From an uncultured Planctomycetaceae bacterium (GTDB lineage: Bacteria; Planctomycetota; Planctomycetia; Planctomycetales; Planctomycetaceae): a DNA stretch of 64,000 nucleotides. How positions within the stretch are numbered: position 1 is the stretch's first letter; every line of letters starts with the position of its first letter. The position numbers were made by a program, and so were the translations under genes. This document shows positions 11,221 to 19,874 of the stretch, piece after piece. The DNA is taken from positions 1 to 64,000 of the forward strand of contig CAIOKE010000274.1 of NCBI GenBank assembly GCA_903858815.1, written 5' to 3'. Below the pieces are notes generated by a model. That model saw only the letters and a list, made by a program, of their open reading frames with translations, did no database searches and had not been told where the DNA came from.

Positions 11221-11436
11221 GGTCGTGGTCCCTTCAACCGTGGGGCGGACAAAAAGCAGTTTCAGAGTTCAGCCGGGGCGAACCTGAACTTTGAAACGCA
11301 GGATGGTTGAGAGGTTCCGGGTGCTGTTTTCCAGTTTTTCATTTTCAGTGGCTGGACAGACAGAGGAGTGCCGTGGAAGACGAGGTCCGGATCTTTGCAG
11401 GGGACTGCCGAGTTGGAGTCTGGGTGTGGAGTGGAG

Positions 11437-14400
11437 CTATTGCCGGGGCGATGGTGCTGGGCTGTTGAGGGATTCCCAGACGGGTTTCTGCAGGCAGTAG
11501 GCGGGTTTGAAGGCGCGGTCGCGGAAGGGTTCCTGGTACAGGACAGTCGCTGCGGAGGAGAATGGCGGGACGAGCCACATCCATTTGCCGTTGGGTTCTC
11601 GTCCGGCGGCCTGTTCATTGCGACAGAATTCCAGGAATTCGTGGCAGACGCTGTGATGATCGGCAATTTTAACTCCGGCGCGATCGAAGGAGTGCAGTAC
11701 GGCTTCGTGGAGCATGAGCATGGATCGATCGCGCCACAGGGTGCGTTCACTGGAGATATCGAGTCCCATGCGTTCGGCAAGTTCGGGCAGCAGGTTGTAT
11801 CGATTGGTATCGGTGAGATTGCGGGCTGCGATTTCCGTATTCAGGTACCAGCCATTGAATGGGATCAAGCGATACATCATGCCTCCGGCGTCAAGTGCCA
11901 TATCAGCGACGGCAGGGATGGCGTACCATTTCAGGCCCCGTTCAAGGAGCCAGTTCTGCTGTGGGTGTGACAGGCGGACTTCCGGTCGGCAGTCAGCGGG
12001 CAGTTCGAACATGCGGGGACCGTGTTCAGCGGTTTGAATGACCAGCGGCAGGAGGTCGAAGTCCGTACCAGCGGGTTCCCATCCAAGTCGCATGATGTGT
12101 TCGGTGACGGCATTCTGGGCGGGATCGCCGATCTGTTTTCCGGAGCGCAGGCGATAGCCGGCGTAGCGCAGCAGCTGAGGGTTCCAGAGTCGTGGTCCGG
12201 GGACAGTTCGGGTGCCGGGTGAAAAGACGGAGATTGCGGGCCTGAGATCTCCGCCGTTCCATGCGAATCGCAGGTGTTCGAACAGGGCATCAGCGATCAG
12301 TGTGGGTTCTGTGAGCTGTCGGCAATCGCGGAGGTGCAGACCTTTCCAGTAGAGTCGTCCAACGCAGCGTTCGGCGTTTCGCCACGCGATGCGGGCAGCG
12401 AATCCCAGTTCTTCGGGAGTCATATTCCAGACTCCGGTTTCAGCCAGTTCGTGCTGTGCCAGCTGAATGCGTTCGTGGAGCTGGCATCGTCCGGGGCACT
12501 CGGCTTCGAATTCACGGAGGAACTGTTCGGCCTGTTCGGCAGCGGGGAGTTTTGATTTGAGTGGAATGGGCGGGCCAGCGGGGTAATCGGGTTTGAAATC
12601 TTTTTTCCGCCAGCCTCCGGGCATCAGCTGCAGTCCGGCACCGCGTTGGGGGTGATCGAAGCTGTCTGCTCGGAGTGTCATTCCGGGGATCCCTGCGAGT
12701 GTCGACAGGACCATGCGGTTAAAATCACCGGGGCCGCAGACAACAACTTCTGCTGCCCCGAGGGCGGCCGCACATTCGGTGACATGCTGGCTGTCGAGTC
12801 TGCCGCGGTCAGCAGTGCAGTGCTGTGTCAGAGTGATCTTTCCGGCGTCCGCGACTTTGAGCAGATCGTCAAGGTAGGCGGCGGAATCTGCGGAGCGGTA
12901 GCTGTACAGCACATGCATACGGCGGCTGGAGGCCAGTTTGCGGATGGCGGCGATGGCCGGGGTCACTCCGATGCCAGCTACGATATACAGCAGCGGTCGG
13001 GGGTCATCCGCTGCCGGACAGACATCACCCTGCGGTGGCAGAACTCTGACGAGAGTGCCTTCTGCCACGTTGTTCAGCCAGTTGGAGAAAAACCCATTCT
13101 GCTCCAGTTTGACTCCCAGTTCAAAGGCTGTGGGGGAGGCGTCCGTGAGGGTGTATGGACGTCCGATCCACGCGCCGTCGACGAGTGCTTCAACGCGAAC
13201 GAACTGGCCGGCTTGCGCCTGAGGCAAAGGAGTTTCATCAACGGTTTCAAGGCGGACTTTAATGGAGCCCGTGGCCAGTGGGGCGCGCTGAATACGACAG
13301 AGTGAGACCTCCATTTGTCCAAGGAAGACGGGCAGTCTGCCGCGGCAGCCTCCGCAGATTCCGCCGGCACCGGTCAGTCTGGTGAGATCTTCAACACACG
13401 TCGCAGACCGTGCGGCCGAACGCAGCATAGAAGCGGTGGCATTTGTGCAGGCGCAGATGATTTCAGCACCGGCTGGTGTGCGGGAGGCTGCATTTTCCAG
13501 CAGCAGGTCTCCGGTTGATTCGAAGGCGCGCTGCTGCCAGTCAGCAAGGCTGGCGTTTCGCAGAATCAGGGACATGGCGCTGGGCAGTTGATCCCATTCA
13601 CGCAGTACGGTGATGCCGACGACAGCTCCGCTTTTTGTCAGTATCAGCAGTCGACTTCCATCGGGGGCTGTGAGCGTGATGGTGTCGGTCAGGGGTTCTT
13701 CACGAGTTGCCACTGTTGCGGGCAGGTGCGGGAAATAACGAACGCGAATGCGGCTTCCAGTGGACTGTGTGTAATCGCTGACGATGCACGGTTGTTGATC
13801 AATCTGTGCCATGTACCGATAAACGGTACCCAGCTGCGGCAGTTGATGTGCGGATGTGAGGGCGGTGAGAATTGTACCCAGTCGGCCGCCCTGCTGCTGA
13901 CAGGAACGCAGGACTGCTGCACTGATACTGAGTACTTCGACGGCGGTGACTGCAGTGGCGTATTCACGGCGCGGGGATTCGGCAAGCACATCCGCCTGCC
14001 CGAACAACAGGCCAGCTCGAATGGTTTCCGAGGGCAGAGTGCTGTCAGCGCGAGTCAGCGCGACTTCACCAGCCAGCAGGAACCACGCATGCTCGGCCGG
14101 CTGACCAGCCTGATACAATGTTGTACCGGCCGCGAACTGGCGGACAGCGGCCTGGGGAGCATTCTGCAGTTCCGTCTGCTGTGCGAGTTCTGCTGCCAGA
14201 ACCCCCAGCTTGTTCAGTGCATATCGGACGGCGCGGGTGGACAGTCGATCGGCAGCAGCTTTGTCATTGCGGAGCAGTTTCCGGAAATTCTCGCCCCGCA
14301 AAACTGCCAGCGTGGTGGTATCGAGGGCGATCACTGATGCGCTGCGAAACTGGCGGCCCTCCAGCAGCGATTGCGCTCCGATCAATTCACCGGGGCGATC

Positions 14401-14670
14401 CACTGTCTCCATCAGACGCAGCTGCTGTTCGGCATTCTGTGTGTAAAACCCGCAGCGACCGCTGAGCAGCACGTAGACGTCGTTGGCGGTTTCCCATTCG
14501 GCCATCAGGATTTCGCCGACTGCCAGCGAACGTGCCGAAGCCCTGTCGCAGAATGCGGTCAGCGTTTCGGCGGCGGTTCCGGAAAAGAGCGCGGTCAGCG
14601 ACTGCTGCAGAATTCGGAGTTGTTCGGTCGAGAGAGTTTCGTCACTTTGATTGATGCTGGAGTCACTCAT
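11437..14670 (-). CDS. nos: Multidomain nitric oxide synthase: 2 x cyclic-nucleotide-binding, BFD-type [2Fe-2S], FNR reductase, NOS oxygenase
   Basis: 1077 residues. Domains in order: two Crp-like cyclic-nucleotide-binding folds (about 20-150 and 170-290); a linker resembling the small NirB/rubredoxin-reductase C domain (about 330-375, GAVVGITVL); a BFD-like [2Fe-2S] domain with Cys406, Cys408, Cys439 and Cys442; an FNR-type FAD/NAD reductase (RPYT 504-507, GIGVTP 566-571, CGPGDF 645-650); and a NOS oxygenase domain (about 715-1075). The haem thiolate motif AWRNAERCVGR places the axial ligand at Cys769. NGGDLRPAISVF, GLKWYAIPAV and WYLNTEI match animal NOS segments, and the last contains the arginine-binding Glu. 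Predicted reaction: L-arginine to citrulline and NO, with electrons from NAD(P)H delivered in cis. It lies 42 bases downstream of an esterase gene on the same strand. No zinc Cys motif or calmodulin site is seen. No strong ribosome-binding site precedes the ATG. Confidence 0.93.
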   Translation of the reverse strand: MSDSSINQSDETLSTEQLRILQQSLTALFSGTAAETLTAFCDRASARSLAVGEILMAEWETANDVYVLLSGRCGFYTQNAEQQLRLMETVDRPGELIGAQSLLEGRQFRSASVIALDTTTLAVLRGENFRKLLRNDKAAADRLSTRAVRYALNKLGVLAAELAQQTELQNAPQAAVRQFAAGTTLYQAGQPAEHAWFLLAGEVALTRADSTLPSETIRAGLLFGQADVLAESPRREYATAVTAVEVLSISAAVLRSCQQQGGRLGTILTALTSAHQLPQLGTVYRYMAQIDQQPCIVSDYTQSTGSRIRVRYFPHLPATVATREEPLTDTITLTAPDGSRLLILTKSGAVVGITVLREWDQLPSAMSLILRNASLADWQQRAFESTGDLLLENAASRTPAGAEIICACTNATASMLRSAARSATCVEDLTRLTGAGGICGGCRGRLPVFLGQMEVSLCRIQRAPLATGSIKVRLETVDETPLPQAQAGQFVRVEALVDGAWIGRPYTLTDASPTAFELGVKLEQNGFFSNWLNNVAEGTLVRVLPPQGDVCPAADDPRPLLYIVAGIGVTPAIAAIRKLASSRRMHVLYSYRSADSAAYLDDLLKVADAGKITLTQHCTADRGRLDSQHVTECAAALGAAEVVVCGPGDFNRMVLSTLAGIPGMTLRADSFDHPQRGAGLQLMPGGWRKKDFKPDYPAGPPIPLKSKLPAAEQAEQFLREFEAECPGRCQLHERIQLAQHELAETGVWNMTPEELGFAARIAWRNAERCVGRLYWKGLHLRDCRQLTEPTLIADALFEHLRFAWNGGDLRPAISVFSPGTRTVPGPRLWNPQLLRYAGYRLRSGKQIGDPAQNAVTEHIMRLGWEPAGTDFDLLPLVIQTAEHGPRMFELPADCRPEVRLSHPQQNWLLERGLKWYAIPAVADMALDAGGMMYRLIPFNGWYLNTEIAARNLTDTNRYNLLPELAERMGLDISSERTLWRDRSMLMLHEAVLHSFDRAGVKIADHHSVCHEFLEFCRNEQAAGREPNGKWMWLVPPFSSAATVLYQEPFRDRAFKPAYCLQKPVWESLNSPAPSPRQ

Positions 14671-14712
14671 TGCGGATGTCTGAAAAAGGGCGATTAATGA
14701 TCGAGAGCCGGA

Positions 14713-15582
14713 CTACTGCAGGACACTGTCGATGAATGCCTGGTATTCCACGGTCGCCGGGTCATCCGGCTTACCGAGGTCGTCATTGAGCTGGCTGTGG
14801 TTGGTGTCTGCTTTTCCGAAGGCCTTTGCGGAGATGTCCGAGGCCTGCAGGACTTCCGCGAGGCGTCGGGCCTGGGCGCCGGTATCGGGATTACCTGTGA
14901 AATACAGCAGCAGGAACGGAGGAATGTGCTTGTCTTTGGCGACATGGGTGACGGCCGAGAAGCGAACGTGCTGATCCGGATCATTGCCGAATTTCTGGCG
15001 ATGCCCGAATGTGAACATTTTTCCGCCATACAGCATCTGCCGATGTTCAGCGGTGGCTATGATTTTGGGAATATCATAGGTGTCACCATCGACCGGAATG
15101 CAGCCCCGCAATGACGTGAACGGGACGTCATACTTTGCCAGCCATGCAGAATCTGTGCAGAGGATGGCGGCCAGCTGGGCTCCGGCAGAGTGTCCGCCGA
15201 CAATGATACGATTGGGATCACCGCCGTTGGTGGCAATGTTGCGTCTCACCCAACCGAGAGCAGCTGCAACGTCATCGATCAGTTGCTCCATCGGGACGTG
15301 GGGCAACAGGCGGTAGTTGGTGGAGACGAACACGTGGCCTTTGGCGGTGGCGACTGTGGGTTTCAGGCCTACATCGCTTTTGTCTCCGGCCTGCCAGCCT
15401 CCCCCGTGGATCCAGAAAATCACTGGCCGCAGCTGATCGGACTTCTGTGCGGGCAGGTAGATGTCGAGCACATGGCGTTCGTGCCCGCCGTCCCGGTAAG
15501 GCAGATTGCTGAGTTTCTGCTGGGCGGGCGATTGGCTGAAGGGGGTGCAGCACAACAGCAGGAACAGAAAGGGGAACCGCAT
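14713..15582 (-). CDS. Secreted alpha/beta hydrolase (esterase/lipase, BD-FAE type)
   Basis: 289 residues with an N-terminal signal peptide (hydrophobic run ending near SPAQ). The oxyanion-hole motif HGGGW and nucleophile motif GGHSAGA mark the hormone-sensitive-lipase/carboxylesterase branch. The catalytic His is probably in DTNHSQ near residue 260. It likely hydrolyses small ester substrates outside the cytoplasm. The NOS gene follows 42 bases downstream on the same strand, so the two may be co-transcribed, though no functional link is obvious. Confidence 0.88.
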   Translation of the reverse strand: MRFPFLFLLLCCTPFSQSPAQQKLSNLPYRDGGHERHVLDIYLPAQKSDQLRPVIFWIHGGGWQAGDKSDVGLKPTVATAKGHVFVSTNYRLLPHVPMEQLIDDVAAALGWVRRNIATNGGDPNRIIVGGHSAGAQLAAILCTDSAWLAKYDVPFTSLRGCIPVDGDTYDIPKIIATAEHRQMLYGGKMFTFGHRQKFGNDPDQHVRFSAVTHVAKDKHIPPFLLLYFTGNPDTGAQARRLAEVLQASDISAKAFGKADTNHSQLNDDLGKPDDPATVEYQAFIDSVLQ

Positions 15583-15626
15583 GGTATTCTCTGAAGATGG
15601 GGCTGGGAAATTCTGGAACTGGTGTC

Positions 15627-15652
15627 GGCCAGCGGTGCAGTGACCGCTGGCC
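15627..15652. other. Perfect inverted repeat between divergent genes
   Basis: A 10 bp perfect stem (ggccagcggt/accgctggcc) with a 6-base loop lies between the minus-strand esterase and the plus-strand NHL gene. No T-tract follows on either strand, so it is more likely an operator or a leader structure than a terminator. Confidence 0.4.
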
Positions 15653-15860
15653 TTCTGAACAGGCTATCGGCGTGAGTGTACAGATGATTGTGAGTCACGT
15701 CACGTTCAGAGGCAAATCGCTGTGGGGCGAGTCTGCAGAATGGCTGGGATGTGAAGAGCATTGCTGGTGGTATTCTGCGGCAGTCAGCGTTAGGCTGTTC
15801 TGAGGCGACGCTGCCGTCGCTGGTATTTTTCGGGAAACCGGCTGTTCTCGGGTAAGGAGC

Positions 15861-16955
15861 ATGCTGATGAGGACAGGAACTGCGTTGGGGGCAGAGTTTT
15901 TGCGTTGGCTGCTGCTGCTGGCTGTGCTGATACCGATTGCTGCTCAAGGTGACTCAGCAGTTGCTCAGGAGCGACGTGCGGCCGGCAATTCAGGCGCGGA
16001 GGCAGTAAAGAAGGGCAAGACACCGCCCTACCCTCGCGTCGATGTCAGTCCGGTGTACGAGGTGGATGCTGCATGGCCGCAGAAGCCGAAGGATTTTCAG
16101 TGGGCAGCCATGCCGGGAATCGCGGTGGATGCAAAGGATCAGATCTGGATTTTCACTCGCTCAAATCCGCCGGTTCAGGTGTATACGACGGAGGGGCGGC
16201 TGGTGCGTGCGTGGGGAGCAGAAACAGTCGGGTCAGCGCATCACATCAAGATCGACCGTGAGGGGAATGTCTGGCTGGCAGATATTGGACTGCATGTTGT
16301 GCGTAAGTTTTCGCCATATGGCGATCTTCTGCTGACTCTGGGGACAGCGGGTGAGCCGGGCGAGGACAAGACGCATCTGGACAAGCCGACGGACATGGCG
16401 ATTGCCGAGAACGGGGATGTGTTTGTTTCGGACGGGTACGGTAACAATCGAGTTGTGCATTTTGATGCATCCGGTCGATTTGTGAAGGCGTGGGGGCAGC
16501 TGGGGAATGGTCCGGGGGATTTCAGTCTGCCACATGCGATTGCGATGGATTCGCAGGGGCGTCTGTATGTTGCTGACCGCAACAATACTCGAGTGCAGGT
16601 TTACAATCAGTCCGGGGAGTTGCTGGATTCGTGGGGGGACGTGATTATTCCGTGGGGATTCTGGGTTACTGCGAAGGACGAGATCTGGGTATGTGGTGCA
16701 TCGCCGATGCCGTGGCGGGAAGATCCTGCCTATCCGGGTGCCCCACTCAGCTGTCCTCCGAAGGATCAGTTACTGGTGCGTTTTGATGTGCACGGGCGGG
16801 CTCGCCAGTTGTGGACGATAGCGAAGGGTGTTGACGGTGCGGAGCGGCCTGGGGATGTGAACTGGTTGCATGCACTGGCGCTGGATTCTGAGGGTAACAT
16901 CTATGTGGGCGACATTATTGGCAAGCGGGCTCAGAAGCTGGTGCGCAGGAAGTGA
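15861..16955 (+). CDS. Secreted NHL-repeat beta-propeller protein (6-bladed, PAL-like)
   Basis: 364 residues with a signal peptide (LLLLAVLIPIAAQ). NHL repeats follow, with recurring G.V.V.D..N.RV..F patterns (VADRNNTRVQVY, VSDGYGNNRVVHF). The layout resembles the six-bladed propeller of peptidyl-alpha-hydroxyglycine amidating lyases, common as stand-alone exported proteins in Planctomycetota. AAGGAGC sits just upstream of the ATG and fixes the start. Substrate or ligand is unknown. The next gene begins within a few bases of the stop. Confidence 0.88.
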   Translation: MLMRTGTALGAEFLRWLLLLAVLIPIAAQGDSAVAQERRAAGNSGAEAVKKGKTPPYPRVDVSPVYEVDAAWPQKPKDFQWAAMPGIAVDAKDQIWIFTRSNPPVQVYTTEGRLVRAWGAETVGSAHHIKIDREGNVWLADIGLHVVRKFSPYGDLLLTLGTAGEPGEDKTHLDKPTDMAIAENGDVFVSDGYGNNRVVHFDASGRFVKAWGQLGNGPGDFSLPHAIAMDSQGRLYVADRNNTRVQVYNQSGELLDSWGDVIIPWGFWVTAKDEIWVCGASPMPWREDPAYPGAPLSCPPKDQLLVRFDVHGRARQLWTIAKGVDGAERPGDVNWLHALALDSEGNIYVGDIIGKRAQKLVRRK

Positions 16956-16963
16956 GGGTGGTA

Positions 16964-17359
16964 ATGGGAACGGATGAGGAGCAGATTCGTGGTGTGGTTG
17001 AGACGTGGCTGTCTGCGACAGCGCGGGGTGATGCAGAAACGATTCTGGGTCTGATGACAGACGATGTCGTGTTTCTGCTGCCGGGTCGTGCGCCGATGGG
17101 TCGTGAGGAGTTTGCGTCGATTGCGCGGCAGCCGCCGGGCAGTGTTCTGCCGAAGTTTGAGAGTGTTTCCGAGGTTCAGGAGGTGCAGGTCTGCGGAGAC
17201 ATGGCGTATCTGTGGAGTCGACTGGCAGTCGCGATTACTCCGGCAGGAGCTGAGCGAGCGATCGAGCGTTCCGGTCATACGCTGTCGATTTTTCGGCGTG
17301 TGAATGGGACGTGGCTGTTGAGTCGCGATGCGAATCTGCTGATGAAGCTGCCAACATAA
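16964..17359 (+). CDS. NTF2-like/SnoaL-family protein (DUF4440 type)
   Basis: 131 residues from the ATG at 16964, which is preceded by gagggtgg. In-frame GTG codons at 16952 and 16958 would overlap or abut the stop of the NHL gene. The small alpha+beta barrel signature is visible: an N-terminal helix with VVETWLSATARGD, a MTDDVVFLLPG segment, and a C-terminal strand pair ending WLLSRDANLL. Such proteins act in cytoplasm as small-molecule binding or ketosteroid-isomerase-like enzymes. It is probably co-transcribed with the NHL gene. Confidence 0.8.
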   Translation: MGTDEEQIRGVVETWLSATARGDAETILGLMTDDVVFLLPGRAPMGREEFASIARQPPGSVLPKFESVSEVQEVQVCGDMAYLWSRLAVAITPAGAERAIERSGHTLSIFRRVNGTWLLSRDANLLMKLPT

Positions 17360-17372
17360 GTGAGCAGTGATT

Positions 17373-17846
17373 TCAGAAGATCAGCAGCAGGACGGCCGCG
17401 GTGTAGAGTGCAGCGATCTGATCGTCGGCCATGATCCCGAGGCCACCGGGCAGTTTTTCAAACTGCCGGACGGGCCATGGTTTGGCGATATCAAACAGAC
17501 GGAACAGCAGAAAGCCTGCGATCAGCACTGTCCATGACAGGTCTGTGAAGAGCCAGACCAGTGGGAATGCAGTGATTTCGTCCCAGACGACACTGCCGGG
17601 ATCTTTGCGTTGTCTGAGTCGTGCGGCGGTCTGGCAAAGCCAGATGCCGGGCAGGAACAGCAGCAGCCAGACGAGTGCGCGGAGCAGCGGAGGAGTCTGA
17701 CAGTGCCAGAAGAGCCAGCCGATGGGCAGTCCCCAGAGTGAACCGAAGGTTCCGGGAGCTTTGGGGATGCGTCCGAGGCCACAGCCTTCAGCCAGCCAGA
17801 GTGCCAGTCTTTCGGCCGGTTTTGTAGTTGCTGCGAGCGGTGTCAT
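17373..17846 (-). CDS. pgpA: Phosphatidylglycerophosphatase A
   Basis: 157 residues, normal for PgpA. The motifs GRIPKAPGTFGSL near the start and VVWDEI in the middle are diagnostic, with three to four hydrophobic membrane segments and the C-terminal LPGGLGIMADD motif. The enzyme dephosphorylates phosphatidylglycerol phosphate to phosphatidylglycerol in the inner membrane. It converges with the NTF2-like gene; the 3' ends are 13 bases apart. Confidence 0.93.
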   Translation of the reverse strand: MTPLAATTKPAERLALWLAEGCGLGRIPKAPGTFGSLWGLPIGWLFWHCQTPPLLRALVWLLLFLPGIWLCQTAARLRQRKDPGSVVWDEITAFPLVWLFTDLSWTVLIAGFLLFRLFDIAKPWPVRQFEKLPGGLGIMADDQIAALYTAAVLLLIF

Positions 17847-17975
17847 GTGAGTGTGAAGACTGGTTTTCGGAGAATCGGACGTCTGGCGGGTGCCCCTGGC
17901 TCTGCAGGGACTATAACAAACCCGTGACCTTGTGTCGTTTGCCGCTGTGGTGCATTATTGTGTGGATCGTCTGCG

Positions 17976-18674
17976 ATGAAGATTCTGTATCTGCATGGAT
18001 GGCGTTCAGTGCCAGGGGGAGTGAAGCCGTCATGGTTGCGCAGTCGTGGGCACGACGTGAGCAATCCGGCGCTGGACGCGGACGATCTGCAGTTGGCAAT
18101 TCGGCAGGGGCAGTTGGCATATGAGCAGCAGCTTCCGGATGTGATTATCGGGTCTTCTCGCGGTGCCGTCATTGCGCAGAGTCTGGACTGCGGCGTCGTT
18201 CCTCGCGTGCTGATGTGTCCGGCATGGAAGCGGTGGGAGCCCAGTCGGCCGTTGCGGGCACCGGTTCTGATTCTGCACAGTCCGGCGGATGAGATTGTGC
18301 CGTGGCAGGATTCGGTAGAGCTGCTGGAGCGATCCGGACTGTCTCGAGAGCTGCTGATTTCCGTCGGAGGCGATCATCGACTGTCGGATGAGGGGTCATT
18401 GGAGGTGCTGCAGTGGGCGTGTGGAATGCTGCTGGCTGGTGAGGTGTTGCCGCCGGATGAGGATGCAGAGCAGAGTGCCGGGCGGGCTGGGGTGACTGCG
18501 GTGGAAGCCAGCTATATCTGCGATTCGTGCGGCGAGGAGATTGTGATTCCGGTGGATATCTCGGAGGGAGACAGTCAGACACTGATCGAGGATTGTCCGG
18601 TGTGCTGTCGCGCGAATACGATTCATCTGTGGGTGCAGGATGACGGTGAGATTCGTTCGAATGTGGAATCGTGA
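17976..18674 (+). CDS. YqiA-like alpha/beta hydrolase fused to a CPXCG zinc ribbon
   Basis: 232 residues from the ATG at 17976 (MKILYLHGW, the typical hydrolase start). The N-terminal domain has a GSSRG nucleophile elbow (Ser61), an acid in HSPADE (Asp104) and GGDH (His133), so the catalytic triad is intact. From about 175 to the end is a second domain with Cys181/Cys184 and Cys206/Cys209 spaced as in the CPXCG family (a rubredoxin-knuckle zinc ribbon, usually a separate 60-70 residue protein). The fusion may target the esterase to a partner. Substrate is unknown. It is transcribed divergently from pgpA. Confidence 0.85.
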   Translation: MKILYLHGWRSVPGGVKPSWLRSRGHDVSNPALDADDLQLAIRQGQLAYEQQLPDVIIGSSRGAVIAQSLDCGVVPRVLMCPAWKRWEPSRPLRAPVLILHSPADEIVPWQDSVELLERSGLSRELLISVGGDHRLSDEGSLEVLQWACGMLLAGEVLPPDEDAEQSAGRAGVTAVEASYICDSCGEEIVIPVDISEGDSQTLIEDCPVCCRANTIHLWVQDDGEIRSNVES

Positions 18675-18684
18675 CTGACAGGCG

Positions 18685-18719
18685 AGCTGCGGCGGTGTGG
18701 CAGGGGATCCGCCGCAGCT
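18685..18719. other. Stem-loop between convergent genes
   Basis: A perfect 11 bp stem (agctgcggcgg/ccgccgcagct) lies between two convergent stop codons. No T-run follows on either strand. It may stop RNA decay or terminate weakly for both genes. Confidence 0.5.
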
Positions 18720-18740
18720 GCACCTGAAAGTTCAGCGGAA

Positions 18741-19619
18741 TCAGGGGGTACCGGACTGGCAGACGGCGTTTCCGCAACCGCAGGCATGTCCTGTTGTCTG
18801 GTCAGCGAACGGGTACGGGAACATGGGGACATTGTTGCCTCGGCGTCTGACAATCAGTTCGCCGGCTGGCAGTGAGTCGGCAAGCAGGTCGTAGTAAGCG
18901 ACGAGGTTCTGAAAGTCGGTCCATGTTTTGGCGATGCCATCTGCGGTGCCGACAAACTGGATATCAGCGGCGGTCAGCGCTACGCCTTTGACAACGATAA
19001 ACCCAAGAATGTCTTCATCGTGGGCTCCACCACCATTGCCCTGTTGTGACTGGACAACGATGAAAGTGTCGCCATTGACGACCTCCAGCGAGCGCAGTGC
19101 AGCAGTATGTCCGCGGACCTGCAGTGTGTCTCCCTGTTGACGACTGAAGTCATTGATCTGAACGTATCCGATGAACTCGGTCCAGTGATCATGGACATTC
19201 TGGTTTTCGCCGGCGACGCCACCCCAGTTGATGGTGCCGTCATCATTGACATGTCGGGCGACGATGGCCGGTTTTCCCGAGATATAGGTCTTGATGATGA
19301 ACTTATCTGCGCCCTGACCGCCGATCATGGTTTTCAGGTGGTCGTCGTAAGTCTGTCCGGCAAAGTATGTGCGAGTCGAGGCCTGCACAGGATCATTGGG
19401 ATCATCGGCTCGCAGCGTTTCACCGTTTGGACCTGTGGCTCCTGTACCAGCGGCTTCGTAATCCTGAGCGATCTGTGGTTCGCCCGAGATTGCGTGGGCA
19501 TAGAGTGTGTCAGCGCCGCGAGTACCACGAATCAATTTGCCTGCCGGTGGCCCCTGAACAGCGACCGCACCGGCTGCCATGCTGAGCATCAATGTGCCGA
19601 CCATGCATTTCTTCAACAT
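18741..19619 (-). CDS. Secreted protein with two RTX-like nonapeptide half-repeats
   Basis: 292 residues from the ATG at 19619, which has AGGAG about 10 bases upstream and begins a lipid-free signal peptide (MLKKCMVGTLMLSMAAG). IRGTRGADTLY and IGGQGADKFII resemble single hemolysin-type calcium-binding repeats, at about 30 and 90. The remainder is beta-rich with no recognised domain. The C-terminus ends in a short Cys-containing segment (HACGCGNAVC) that could bind metal or form disulfides. Probably periplasmic or extracellular; function is unknown. Confidence 0.75.
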   Translation of the reverse strand: MLKKCMVGTLMLSMAAGAVAVQGPPAGKLIRGTRGADTLYAHAISGEPQIAQDYEAAGTGATGPNGETLRADDPNDPVQASTRTYFAGQTYDDHLKTMIGGQGADKFIIKTYISGKPAIVARHVNDDGTINWGGVAGENQNVHDHWTEFIGYVQINDFSRQQGDTLQVRGHTAALRSLEVVNGDTFIVVQSQQGNGGGAHDEDILGFIVVKGVALTAADIQFVGTADGIAKTWTDFQNLVAYYDLLADSLPAGELIVRRRGNNVPMFPYPFADQTTGHACGCGNAVCQSGTP

Positions 19620-19832
19620 CGTTTGTGACTCCTGTGTATTCCAGTCTGCAGGCGACAGGCGGGGGAACTGTCTGCGCGTCCGGCGATCCCACACAGAAGG
19701 CCGATGTCGCGGAATCCCGCCTGCATCAGATTGCAGCTTTGCAATCTGGTTTTGTGATGAGACCGAGGGAAGTCTCTGCATGGTAAAGGCCGAAAACTCG
19801 GGAGAACCCGCCATGCGAATTGCTTTCGGTTG

Positions 19833-19874
19833 TCATTGGTCATTGGTCATTGGTCATTGGTCATTGGTCATTGG
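19833..19874 (+). repeat. Heptamer tandem repeat (tcattgg x6)
   Basis: Six perfect head-to-tail copies of tcattgg directly abut the composite repeat that begins at 19875. This is a slipped-strand-prone microsatellite in non-coding DNA. Confidence 0.9.

Noticed and set aside
11437-14670. Interpretation as separate adjacent genes for reductase and NOS
   Set aside because: The reading frame is continuous for 1077 codons with no internal stop or ribosome-binding site at the domain border, so the fusion appears real.
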